Origin: Brachybacterium sp036311905
Lineage (GTDB): Bacteria; Actinomycetota; Actinomycetes; Actinomycetales; Dermabacteraceae
DNA length: 64,000 nt
Assembly (NCBI RefSeq): GCF_036311905.1
Contig: NZ_JAZDCH010000025.1
Span: forward strand, 1-64,000
Direction of reading: 5' to 3'
A program made the translations under genes and the position numbers. The notes beneath the pieces are model-generated. The model ran no database searches, had not been told where the DNA came from, and saw only the letters and a list, made by a program, of their open reading frames with translations. This document shows, piece after piece, positions 39,954 through 46,993 of this stretch (positions are counted from its first letter, which is position 1; each line of letters opens with the position of its first letter).

Positions 39954-40769
39954 TCAAGCGGCGCTGACGGAGGGCAGGATCCGGGCGAGCAGCTCGCGCA
40001 GAGACCCCGCCGAGATCTCCCGCACCTCGACCCGGTCCTCGGGCGAGGAGGGGGTGTCCATGGCGTGCACCGAGGTGGCGGTCGCCATCACGGAGAGCTG
40101 GGAGGAGCCCTCGCCGGAAGCGCTCGTGATGACGGTCAGCGCGCGGGTGTCCGCGAGGCGGCGCCCGATCGGCGAGTCGGCCTCGAGCTCGGCGGCGGTG
40201 CCGGTGACGGACTCGCCGTCCTCCTCCCCTGCCACCTGGGCCTGGTCGACATAGCGGGCGAGCCGCTCGGGGACGACGGACCGGGTGGGGAGGCTGAAGT
40301 GGTGGAAGCCGTCCGCGGTGACCAGCTCCTCGAGGATGCCGTCCTGCGGGAAGACGTAGAGCATGAGGCTCGTCGCCTGCTCCTCGACCTGGCGGGTGAG
40401 GTTGAGGATCGCGAGCGGCATACCGCGCAGGGTGAGGAGTCCGGCGAGGGTGGGATCGAGCTGGGCGGCGCGGGTGACGGTCTGCCCGGTCTCGAGGTCC
40501 TCGCCCTCGGGCTGCTGCCGGGACTCGTCGAGCACCACCAGGCCGCGGGCGATGAGGGAGCGGGCGGCGACCGCGGCGGCCTGCTCGCGATCGAAGCCGG
40601 AGGCCTCGAGGAAGGGGCTGCCGGCGAGCTCGGCGCCCTCCAGCCCCTCGAGGGCCAGGAGCTCCTCATCGCTGAGCACGGCGAGCACGGAGGGGTCCTC
40701 GGCCGCGGTGGCGAGCAGGGCGTAGGCACCGGCGGCGTCGCGCTCGGAGATCAGGGTGGGGCTGGTCAT
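39954..40769 (-). CDS. EspG-like protein, probably type VII secretion-associated
   Basis: This 271 aa soluble protein is not firmly recognised. An N-terminal helical part (about 22-85) ends in RSLIARGLVVLD. LDPTLAGLLTLRGMPLAIL follows near 105-125, then beta-rich stretches (SLMLYVFPQDGILEELV, GFHHFSLPTR), and a final helix SAGSLRELLARILPSV. This order resembles EspG-type ESX chaperones, which bind secreted substrates in the cytosol. Support comes from its neighbour, a WXG100-like gene 79 bp upstream on the same strand. Family assignment is inference; an unrelated DUF is possible. Confidence 0.6.
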   Translation of the reverse strand: MTSPTLISERDAAGAYALLATAAEDPSVLAVLSDEELLALEGLEGAELAGSPFLEASGFDREQAAAVAARSLIARGLVVLDESRQQPEGEDLETGQTVTRAAQLDPTLAGLLTLRGMPLAILNLTRQVEEQATSLMLYVFPQDGILEELVTADGFHHFSLPTRSVVPERLARYVDQAQVAGEEDGESVTGTAAELEADSPIGRRLADTRALTVITSASGEGSSQLSVMATATSVHAMDTPSSPEDRVEVREISAGSLRELLARILPSVSAA

Positions 40770-40827
40770 GTCACCGATCCTAGGGGGTGGGGGCGGGGCT
40801 GGTCAGGGCTGGTCATGGCTGGTCAGG
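40761..40827 (-). repeat. 10-bp direct repeats in the promoter of the EspG-like gene
   Basis: Three uninterrupted copies of the unit GCTGGTCAKG (plus-strand reading) occupy 40798-40827. A fourth copy, 40761-40770, contains the start codon of the gene. On the coding strand each unit reads CMTGACCAGC. The tandem block begins 16 bp upstream of the -10 element, so it covers the -35 region and upstream face with a period of one helical turn. Confidence 0.85.
40777..40782 (-). promoter_or_regulatory. -10 element of the EspG-like gene, leaderless type
   Basis: TAGGAT ends 7 bases before the ATG. CTGACC at 40801-40806 (18 bp spacer) could be the -35 and lies inside the repeat array. Confidence 0.6.
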
Positions 40828-40848
40828 GATGGCCGAAGAGGGTCGGGG

Positions 40849-41919
40849 TCAGAAGCCGAAGGCGTCGCCGAGACCGTCGATGGCCCCGCCGATCGCATCG
40901 CTCGCCGTCGAGGCCGCGTCGCCGATCGCCTCGCCCGCCGTCGAGACGGCCCCGCCGATGGCATCGCTCGCGGTCGTCGCCGCTCCGCTGATCACGTCGC
41001 CGGCGGTCGAGAAGGCACCGCCGACGGTCGAGGTGATCCCGTCCCAGTTGCGGTAGATCTCCCGCCCGAGGTCCATGCCGACGGAGACGATCCCGAGACC
41101 GGCACCGATCGCGCCGACGATCGGGGCGGCGGGTCCTGTGAAGGGCGCGGCGATCAGCAGGGCTCCGCCGACGGCGCTGAGGCTGCCGCTCACGCCGCCG
41201 TAGACGTCGCCGGAGGTGAAGCCCTTGTAGGCATTGATGCCGCCGGTGATCACGTCGACGGCCGGCAGCACCTTGCCGAGGCCCCGGCCGGCGGTCTTCA
41301 GCCAGGGGGCGACGTCGTCGAGCTTGTTCAGGACCGAGAGCGGCTTGAAATCACCGAGGGCGTTGGGGATGCCCAGCTTGGAGAGCAGCTTCTCACCGGC
41401 CGCCTGCCAGCCCTTGCCGCCCTGGAACAGCTCGTCGAGGTAGGCGGACTTCCAGAGCTTCGACAGCCCGGCCTCGCTGAGCTTCGCGAATTCGTCGGCA
41501 GCGCTGGGGATCGCGTCGATGAACTTCATCATCTTCTGGACGCCGCCGTAGATCCCCTGGCCCTTCAGCCAGACGTCCTTCAGCAGGCCCAGCGGATTCC
41601 AGCCGCCGCCCTCGCCGCTGCCGCCGCCGGAGCTGCCAGCCGCCCCGCCGACATCCGAGGCCGAGTCCTGCTCCTCGGCGTGCCGATCGAGCTCGTTGCG
41701 CTTCTCCAGGATCCGCTCGGAGCCCTGCGAGAAGGAGGGGGCGATGCGGGAGGCCCAGTCCTGGCGGAAGGCGTCCGCATCAGTGCCGCGCCAGATGCTG
41801 TCATCCATCACGAGCGGTTCGAGCGCGTCCCGCAGCTCGCCGAGCCGCCGCGCGCGCTCGAGCATCGACTGCGCGTGATCGCGCAGCTGCTCGGTGTCCG
41901 CTCCGTAGAAACCGCTCAT
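40849..41919 (-). CDS. WXG100-like protein with glycine-zipper region and 11-residue repeats
   Basis: The product has 356 aa. Residues 1-85 form a helical hairpin with the turn motif W43-R44-G45 (SIWRGTDADAFRQDW), as in WXG100 type VII secretion substrates. Residues 86-106 are a Gly/Ser linker. Residues 107-236 are a mixed helical domain, and 237-283 a glycine-rich hydrophobic stretch (VGGALLIAAPFTGPAAPIVG and GAGLGIVSVGMDLG) that could insert in a membrane. Residues 301-355 are five tandem 11-residue repeats with consensus GA-x-STA-[GS]-[DE]-AIG. No signal peptide is seen. It may be a secreted effector or a membrane-active toxin; no immunity gene is identified. Confidence 0.75.
   Translation of the reverse strand: MSGFYGADTEQLRDHAQSMLERARRLGELRDALEPLVMDDSIWRGTDADAFRQDWASRIAPSFSQGSERILEKRNELDRHAEEQDSASDVGGAAGSSGGGSGEGGGWNPLGLLKDVWLKGQGIYGGVQKMMKFIDAIPSAADEFAKLSEAGLSKLWKSAYLDELFQGGKGWQAAGEKLLSKLGIPNALGDFKPLSVLNKLDDVAPWLKTAGRGLGKVLPAVDVITGGINAYKGFTSGDVYGGVSGSLSAVGGALLIAAPFTGPAAPIVGAIGAGLGIVSVGMDLGREIYRNWDGITSTVGGAFSTAGDVISGAATTASDAIGGAVSTAGEAIGDAASTASDAIGGAIDGLGDAFGF
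40855..41019 (-). repeat. five 33-bp coding repeats
   Basis: Five imperfect in-frame 33 bp units encode the 11-residue repeats at the end of the WXG100-like protein. Gly, Ala, Ser/Thr and one acidic residue recur at fixed places, the pattern of an amphipathic 3-11 helix. Confidence 0.85.
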
Positions 41920-41984
41920 CGTCCTGACGCCCCTGTTCGTCCCCGGCGCGCACCGGTCGGTGCGGCCCTCGTGATGCCGGGACC

Positions 41985-41990
41985 ACCGTA
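41985..41990 (-). promoter_or_regulatory. -10 element of the WXG100-like gene
   Basis: TACGGT on the minus strand would start a transcript near 41978, with a leader of about 59 nt and a weak AGGA before the ATG. Its -35 area abuts the palindrome at 42011-42034. Confidence 0.45.
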
Positions 41991-42010
41991 GGCGGGGCGC
42001 CCGGAGGAGG

Positions 42011-42034
42011 GCCATGGGGAGGACTCCCCATGGC
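42011..42034. promoter_or_regulatory. palindromic operator candidate between divergent genes
   Basis: A perfect inverted repeat has 10 bp arms (GCCATGGGGA / TCCCCATGGC) and a GGAC centre. It lies between the -10 of the WXG100-like gene (41985-41990) and that of the PH-like gene (42059-42064), where a bound dimer would block both. Confidence 0.65.
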
Positions 42035-42058
42035 GGTCGACCGCGCCGCGCCGTCCCC

Positions 42059-42064
42059 TACGAT
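42059..42064 (+). promoter_or_regulatory. -10 element of the PH-like gene, leaderless type
   Basis: TACGAT ends 6 bases before the GTG at 42071. Confidence 0.62.
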
Positions 42065-42070
42065 CGTCGC

Positions 42071-42484
42071 GTGAACACCGTGGATCCTCGAGCCGCCGAC
42101 AACGGATACGCCGCCGCGCTGTCCCACAACGAGCTGTACGCGGACCTGGGGCTGCGCCGCACGGGAGACGTGCTCGAGCCTTCCGAGCGGGCGCTGCTGG
42201 CCCTCCCCGCCGTCGCGAGCGACGCCCCCACGGTCCTTATCGTCACCGATTCCCGGGTGGTGCTCTCTCGGGTCGGCGGGTGGCGTGCCCGGGCGAAGGC
42301 GCTGCGCTCGATCCCCGCCGCGAAGGTGCGGGGGGTCGAGTACCAGAAGGGTGCCTTCACGCGGCTGCGGCTGCTGGTCGACGGCGAGCGCGACCTGAGG
42401 CTGCTCCCCCACCGCAAGGACGACGCCGAACGCTTCGCGGGAGAGCTCGACCACCTCCTCCGCACGGGGTCCCTGCCCGGCTGA
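42071..42484 (+). CDS. PH-like domain protein (bPH/YokE type)
   Basis: This 137 aa soluble protein has a beta-rich PH-like pattern: ALLALPAVASDAPTVLIVTD and SRVVLSRVGGW, then RSIPAAKVRGVEYQKGAF, TRLRLLVDGERDLRLLP and a terminal helix RFAGELDHLLRTG. Bacterial PH domains of this kind bind protein or membrane partners. It is divergent from the WXG100-like gene and shares its palindromic control region, which suggests a common process. Assignment is by pattern only. Confidence 0.72.
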   Translation: MNTVDPRAADNGYAAALSHNELYADLGLRRTGDVLEPSERALLALPAVASDAPTVLIVTDSRVVLSRVGGWRARAKALRSIPAAKVRGVEYQKGAFTRLRLLVDGERDLRLLPHRKDDAERFAGELDHLLRTGSLPG

Positions 42485-42511
42485 CGGGGCGGCTCCGGAG
42501 CGCCGCGGCGC

Positions 42512-43282
42512 TCAGGCGGCCGACGACCCGCGCGCGGCGCGAGCGGGGTCCTCTGCACGGGCGGCGCCCTCCGCGCTGGCGAGGACCCGCAGCAGCTCGG
42601 CGGTGTAGCGCCCGGGCCGGGTGAGGTTCACGAGATGGGTGCCGTAGGGCAGGACCACCAGGCGGCCGTGCGCCGCCGCGGCGGTGAGGGAGCGCTCGTG
42701 CAAGCGCAGCTGGTCGAAGCGACCGTGGAGGAAGGTCACGGGCGCCTGCGTGCGGTGAAGGTCCCGGAGCGGATCGAGAGGTCCGACGGCGCGGAGCGCG
42801 GAGCCGACCGTCTCGAGATCCGCCCGTCCCCCGCGCAGGTACGCCCGGGAACCGTCGGCGCCCAGTAGGAGCCGGAGCAGGCGGGGATCCGCGTCGGCCC
42901 CTGCGCCGGGCAGCCGATCGGTCGCCGCGATCAGCGCTGCGTAGAGGCGGGCGGTCAGGGGCGAGGGGCGGACGGCGGCGCCGCAGGCGGTCAGCGAGCC
43001 GAGACGGGCAGGGCGTCGGCCGGCGACCGCGATCGCCAGCAGCCCGCCGAGGGAGCTGCCCACCAGGTGCACGGGCCCCTGACCAGGGGCGGTGGCGAGC
43101 GCGTCCTCGATCCCCGCGAGCGCGGCCTCGAGGAGGAAGGGCTCCGCACGTCGCGTGCCGTGCCCGGGAAGATCCGGGGTGAGCACCTCGTGCCCGGCGG
43201 CGCGCAGCCCGGGCAGCTGCAGATCCCATTGGCTGCGGGAGGTGCGCGCCCCGTGGACCAGGACGACGGGCCAGGGGCTCAT
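42512..43282 (-). CDS. alpha/beta hydrolase
   Basis: This 256 aa serine hydrolase has an oxyanion region VVLVHGARTSRSQW, nucleophile S77 in VGSSLGG, an acid Asp in FLHGRFDQL and a His in LPYGTHLVNL. The LPGHGTRR motif is shared with the upstream paralogue. Its ATG overlaps the stop of that gene (ATGA). The substrate is unknown; a small ester or lactone is likely. A short disordered tail (about 240-256) is Ala/Arg-rich. Confidence 0.87.
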   Translation of the reverse strand: MSPWPVVLVHGARTSRSQWDLQLPGLRAAGHEVLTPDLPGHGTRRAEPFLLEAALAGIEDALATAPGQGPVHLVGSSLGGLLAIAVAGRRPARLGSLTACGAAVRPSPLTARLYAALIAATDRLPGAGADADPRLLRLLLGADGSRAYLRGGRADLETVGSALRAVGPLDPLRDLHRTQAPVTFLHGRFDQLRLHERSLTAAAAHGRLVVLPYGTHLVNLTRPGRYTAELLRVLASAEGAARAEDPARAARGSSAA

Positions 43283-43992
43283 ACCGGCAGCGGCGCGCCG
43301 GCCGCGCAGCGGCGCAGGATCTTGGTGAACCGCTTAGGTCGCGAGAGGTTGGCGATGTGCCCGGCGTCCTCGAGCACCACCAGCTCCCCGTCGCGCGCGG
43401 CCTCGAGGAACAGCGCCTCATGACGGCGGAACGGATCGTGCTCGCCGTTGACGAAGGTGATCGGCACGGAGATCGCGGCGACGTCCGCGAGCAGGTCGAT
43501 CCCGCCGATCGCGCGCACCACCGCGGCGACCACGCCGTGGGCGCGACCGCCGCCGTAGTAGCGGCGGGCCGCCTTGCGGCTGTGCCGACGGGCGAAGGAG
43601 CGCTCCACGCGGGAGTCGGAGTCGCCGGGGAGCCAGTCCTTCATGGTCATCCACAGCCCGTAGAGGCGGGCGAGCGCGGGGCCGGGGACGATCGTGCAGT
43701 CGGCCGCGACGACGCCGGCGAGGCGATCCGCGGAGCGTCCCGCCCAGTGGAGGGTGAGATAGCCGCCCAGGGACAGGCCCACGAGCAGCGGCGGCTCGGC
43801 GCAGGCGTCGACGGCCGCGTCGATCGTCGCGAGCGCCGCGTCGACGGTGAACGGCTCGCCGCGGCGCGTGCCGTGCCCGGGAAGGTCCGGGGCGTGGACC
43901 TCGAAGCCCTTCTTCCGGAGCCGGCGCACCTGGCCCGCCCACATGCTGCGGGAGGAGCGCACGGCGTGGATCAGCACGATGCTGTGCGTCAT
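43279..43992 (-). CDS. alpha/beta hydrolase
   Basis: This 237 aa paralogue of the next gene has IVLIHAVRSSRSMW, nucleophile S74 in VGLSLGG, D186 in VNGEHDPF and H212 in EDAGHIANL. The second ATG (43992) is preferred: GGAGG lies eight bases upstream of it but only two bases from the first ATG (43998). Together the two genes form a coupled tandem duplication. No pathway context identifies the substrate. Confidence 0.87.
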   Translation of the reverse strand: MTHSIVLIHAVRSSRSMWAGQVRRLRKKGFEVHAPDLPGHGTRRGEPFTVDAALATIDAAVDACAEPPLLVGLSLGGYLTLHWAGRSADRLAGVVAADCTIVPGPALARLYGLWMTMKDWLPGDSDSRVERSFARRHSRKAARRYYGGGRAHGVVAAVVRAIGGIDLLADVAAISVPITFVNGEHDPFRRHEALFLEAARDGELVVLEDAGHIANLSRPKRFTKILRRCAAGAPLPV

Positions 43993-44098
43993 CCCCATCC
44001 CCTCCCCCGATGAGCGCGCGGGCCGCCCGCGCTGCGCTGGGAGCGTACCGGAGTGAGCACGGCTACGACGCGGGGATGTGAGCGATCGGGCGGCGGGC

Positions 44099-44824
44099 TC
44101 AGTCGGCGGTGGCCGGCTGCCGGACCGGGGGCGGCGCGAGCAGCGTCGCGAGAGTCGCCAGGGTGTCGCGCAGGGCGATCGAGGGCTCCAGCAGCCACTG
44201 GATCTGCAGGCCGTCGGAGGCGGCGATGACGAGCGCGGCGATGTGCGCGGGATCGACGTCGTCGCGGACCGCCCCCGCCTCCTGCTCGGAGCGCAGGGCG
44301 GCGGTGAGCGATTCCCGCAGGTGCTCGAAGCGGGGGGCGAAGAAGTCTCGCGAGGGGCCGGCGTCGGCCTCGAGCGAGGCGGCGACGAGCGTCGAGTAGA
44401 GCTTCACCAGCCCGGGCATCTCGACGTTCAGCACAGCGGCCCGCACCATCTCGTCGACGGCCCGGCTGACCCCGCTGCTGTACTCCTCCCCGCGCTCCGC
44501 GGCGTCCCGCTGCGCCTCGGCGTGCTGGTAGACGGCGACCAGCAGCTGCTCGCGGGAGTCGAAGTAGTGCAGCAGGGCCGCATGGGAGACGCCGATCGAG
44601 GTGGCGATGCGCCGCAGCGAGGTGCCGTCCGAGCCGCGCTCGCGGAAGACCTCGATCGCCCGGTCGAGGATCTCCTGCCGCCGCGCAACGCCCTTGGAGT
44701 ACGCCCCGGGGCGACCGATCGCGACGGGTTCCTCGGGGGTCGCCTCGAGAGGTGCGTCGGGGTGCGTCTCCGGGGCTCCGTCCGGGGGCGTCGAGGGGGG
44801 CTCTGGGGGCGTCGCGGGCGTCAT
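44099..44824 (-). CDS. TetR-family transcriptional regulator
   Basis: This 241 aa protein has a Pro-rich N-terminal extension (1-45) and a TetR HTH (RRQEILDRAIEVFRERGSDG, then LRRIATSIGVSHAALLHYFD). Its C-terminal ligand domain has AALVIAASDGLQIQWLLEPS, the TetR_C signature of BetI/YcdC-like members. It is divergent from the isomerase/oxidoreductase pair, with a palindrome between them, so it probably represses both itself and that operon. The start is fixed by TAGAGT seven bases upstream. Confidence 0.9.
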   Translation of the reverse strand: MTPATPPEPPSTPPDGAPETHPDAPLEATPEEPVAIGRPGAYSKGVARRQEILDRAIEVFRERGSDGTSLRRIATSIGVSHAALLHYFDSREQLLVAVYQHAEAQRDAAERGEEYSSGVSRAVDEMVRAAVLNVEMPGLVKLYSTLVAASLEADAGPSRDFFAPRFEHLRESLTAALRSEQEAGAVRDDVDPAHIAALVIAASDGLQIQWLLEPSIALRDTLATLATLLAPPPVRQPATAD

Positions 44825-44831
44825 GGGCCGA

Positions 44832-44837
44832 ACTCTA
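44832..44837 (-). promoter_or_regulatory. -10 element of the TetR gene, leaderless type
   Basis: TAGAGT ends 7 bases before the tetR ATG. Its -35 position (TCCATG, 44855-44860) falls inside the palindrome. Confidence 0.6.
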
Positions 44838-44844
44838 GCCCGCC

Positions 44845-44866
44845 AAAGCCTCCACATGGAGGTTTT
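44845..44866. promoter_or_regulatory. TetR operator (palindrome)
   Basis: A 22 bp near-perfect palindrome has CCTCCA-CA-TGGAGG at the core and AAA / TTT at the flanks, with one G:T mismatch per arm. It overlaps the -35 regions of both divergent promoters. Confidence 0.75.
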
Positions 44867-44879
44867 TGCGTGCTAGCGT
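44851..44879 (+). promoter_or_regulatory. promoter of the isomerase/oxidoreductase operon
   Basis: TCCACA (44851-44856), a 17 bp spacer and an extended -10 TGC-TAGCGT (hexamer 44874-44879). The leader is about 56 nt, with AAAGAGGA before the GTG start. Confidence 0.65.
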
Positions 44880-44941
44880 TCTTCCACCACGTCGGTGAGA
44901 CGTGGCTCTCGCCCGACGATGACGCGTGAAAGAGGACCTTC

Positions 44942-45766
44942 GTGACGACACCCCTCGCCTCCATCCAGCTCTACACCCTCGCCGCCGAGTTCTCGGCGGA
45001 CATGGACGGCTCCCTCGCCAAGCTCTCCGAGATCGGCCTGAAGAACGTCGAGGCCTTCGACTTCGTGCGCCGCCCCCAGGAGATCCGCGAGGCCCTGGAC
45101 AAGGCCGGCCTGGCCTCCCCCACCGGCCATGCCCCGCTGCTCTCCGACGAGCTGTGGACCCCGGACGGCTCCATCCCCACCCCGGCCCAGGAGGTCGTCT
45201 TCGAGGCGGCCGCCGAGATCGGCATCAAGACGGTCTTCGAGCCCATGGTCGCCGCCGATCGCTGGCTGACCGAGGACGGCGTGAAGGACATCGCCGAGCG
45301 CCTCAACGCGGCCGCCGAGAAGGCCAAGGGCTTCGGCCTCGCCGTCGGCTACCACAACCACTCCCAGGAGTTCGTGGCGTCCTTCGACGGCGTCACCGCC
45401 TACGAGTACTTCATCTCGCTGGTCGATCCGTCGGTCCAGATCGAGCTGGACCTGTTCTGGGCCCTCGCCGGCCAGCAGGACGTCGTCGCCCTCATCGAGC
45501 GCCTCGGCGACCGCGTGACCGCGATCCACGTGAAGGACGGCAAGGCCCCGGCCTCGAACCCCTTCGCCCCGGACGCCCCCAAGTTCTCCTCCGCCGACCT
45601 CGACCAGCGTCACGCCGGCGAGGGCGATGTGCCCACCGAGGCCGCCCTGAAGGCCGCGAAGAACGTGCAGTACGCCGTCATCGAGTACGACAACGCCCCC
45701 GGCGACGTCTTCGAGGACATCCGCGACAGCTACACCTTCCTCGTCGAGGGGGGCTTCGTCGCATGA
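44942..45766 (+). CDS. sugar phosphate isomerase/epimerase family protein
   Basis: This 274 aa xylose-isomerase-like TIM barrel (AP endonuclease 2 family) starts SIQLYTLAAEFSADMDGSLA. Metal ligand residues are expected in FEPMVAADRW, VGYHNHSQEF, IELDLFWAL and AIHVKDGK. This family includes inosose dehydratases and epimerases. It is coupled to the downstream dehydrogenase by an ATGA overlap. The substrate is not evident: inositol- or keto-sugar-type chemistry is the usual role of such pairs. Confidence 0.87.
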   Translation: MTTPLASIQLYTLAAEFSADMDGSLAKLSEIGLKNVEAFDFVRRPQEIREALDKAGLASPTGHAPLLSDELWTPDGSIPTPAQEVVFEAAAEIGIKTVFEPMVAADRWLTEDGVKDIAERLNAAAEKAKGFGLAVGYHNHSQEFVASFDGVTAYEYFISLVDPSVQIELDLFWALAGQQDVVALIERLGDRVTAIHVKDGKAPASNPFAPDAPKFSSADLDQRHAGEGDVPTEAALKAAKNVQYAVIEYDNAPGDVFEDIRDSYTFLVEGGFVA

Positions 45767-46887
45767 GCGCCCCCGTCGGCGTCGGTTTCATCGGCGTGGG
45801 CGTCATCTCCGACACCTACCTCGAGAACCTGAACTCCTTCCCGGACGTCGAGGTGCTGATCCTCGGCGACCTCGATCTCGACCGCGCTCGATCCCAGGCG
45901 GAGAAGCACGGCGTGCCCGCGCACGGCTCGGCCCAGGACGTCCTGGACCACCCGGGCGTGCAGGTGGTCGTCAACCTGACCATCCCGGCGGTCCACGCCG
46001 AGATCTCCTCCGCGGCGATCGCGGCCGGCAAGCACGTGTGGACCGAGAAGCCGCTGGGCCTGGACCGCGAGTCCACCGCCGCGCTGCTGAAGGCCGCCGA
46101 CGAGGCGGGCCTGCGCGTGGGCTGCGCCCCCGACACGGTGCTCGGCCCCGGTGTGCAGACCGCCAAGCGGGAGATCGCCAAGGGCACCATCGGCCGTCCC
46201 CTCTTCGCGCAGACCTCGATGCAGTACCAGGGCCCCGAGGTCTTCCACCCGAACCCCGGCTTCCTCTTCGCGAAGGGCGCCGGCCCGCTGCTCGACATCG
46301 GTCCGTACTACTTCACCACCCTGGTGAGCCTGTTCGGCACCGTCGACAAGGTCGCCGCCGTAGGCCTCAAGGCTCGCGAGGAGCGCGAGATCCAGGTGGG
46401 CCCGAACGCCGGGCAGACCTTCCCCGTCGAGGTCCCCTCGACCATCTCGGTGCTGACCCAGTTCGAGGCCGGGCAGACCGGCACCTCCCTGGTCAGCTTC
46501 GACTCGCCGCTCGCCCGCCAGGGCATCGTCGAGATCCACGGCACCGAGGGCTCCCTCGTGGTCCCCGACCCGAACATGTTCGAGGGCCGGATCGCCTACG
46601 TGAAGCCGTTCGAGTCCTTCGGCGAGCGCCCGCCGGAGCAGAACTGGATCGAGGTGCCCCAGGAGGGCGTCGTCGTCGGCCGCGGCATGGGCCTGCTGGA
46701 CATGGTCCGGGCCATCGCCGAGGACCGTCCGCACGTCGCGAGCGGCGAGCTGGGCTACCACGTGCTCGACGTGATGCTCTCCGCCGAGGAGTCCGCCGCC
46801 TCGGGCGAGTTCGTCACCGTGAACAGCTCGGTCGGCGAGATCCCGCTGGTCCCGGTCGACTTCGACCCCCTCGCCGCGACGATCTGA
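45763..46887 (+). CDS. Gfo/Idh/MocA family oxidoreductase
   Basis: This 374 aa NAD(P)-dependent sugar dehydrogenase has a Rossmann motif GVGFIGVGVISDTYL, the catalytic lysine in the EKPLGLD motif and a C-terminal beta-sheet domain. It is the second gene of the TetR-controlled unit. The stop codon lies in the first of four 8 bp repeats, and a long hairpin ends the transcript. Confidence 0.89.
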   Translation: MSAPVGVGFIGVGVISDTYLENLNSFPDVEVLILGDLDLDRARSQAEKHGVPAHGSAQDVLDHPGVQVVVNLTIPAVHAEISSAAIAAGKHVWTEKPLGLDRESTAALLKAADEAGLRVGCAPDTVLGPGVQTAKREIAKGTIGRPLFAQTSMQYQGPEVFHPNPGFLFAKGAGPLLDIGPYYFTTLVSLFGTVDKVAAVGLKAREEREIQVGPNAGQTFPVEVPSTISVLTQFEAGQTGTSLVSFDSPLARQGIVEIHGTEGSLVVPDPNMFEGRIAYVKPFESFGERPPEQNWIEVPQEGVVVGRGMGLLDMVRAIAEDRPHVASGELGYHVLDVMLSAEESAASGEFVTVNSSVGEIPLVPVDFDPLAATI

Positions 46888-46912
46888 GGATCTGAGGATC
46901 TGAGGATCTGAG
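46881..46912 (+). repeat. four tandem copies of GATCTGAG
   Basis: Four perfect 8 bp copies run through the end of the oxidoreductase gene. The first supplies its TGA stop. Because 8 is not a multiple of 3, the copies place TGA in all three frames. Confidence 0.95.
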
Positions 46913-46924
46913 CCGCCGCCTGCG

Positions 46925-46962
46925 ACGACACCCCCTGCACCGCACGGTGCAGGGGGTGTCGT
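46925..46962. terminator. bidirectional terminator oxidoreductase / Hsp70
   Basis: An 18 bp uninterrupted stem (ACGACACCCCCTGCACCG and complement) has a two-base CA loop. It lies between the convergent genes. Confidence 0.88.
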
Positions 46963-46993
46963 GCTGTGGGATGCCGTGCGGTTCGCGCGTGGG

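Noticed and set aside
40855..41019. 33-bp repeats as a CRISPR array
   Set aside because: Units abut without spacers, diverge at third positions and stay in frame in a coding gene.
42011..42034. Reading the palindrome as a transcription terminator
   Set aside because: It lies upstream of both flanking genes, which are divergent, so no transcript should end there.
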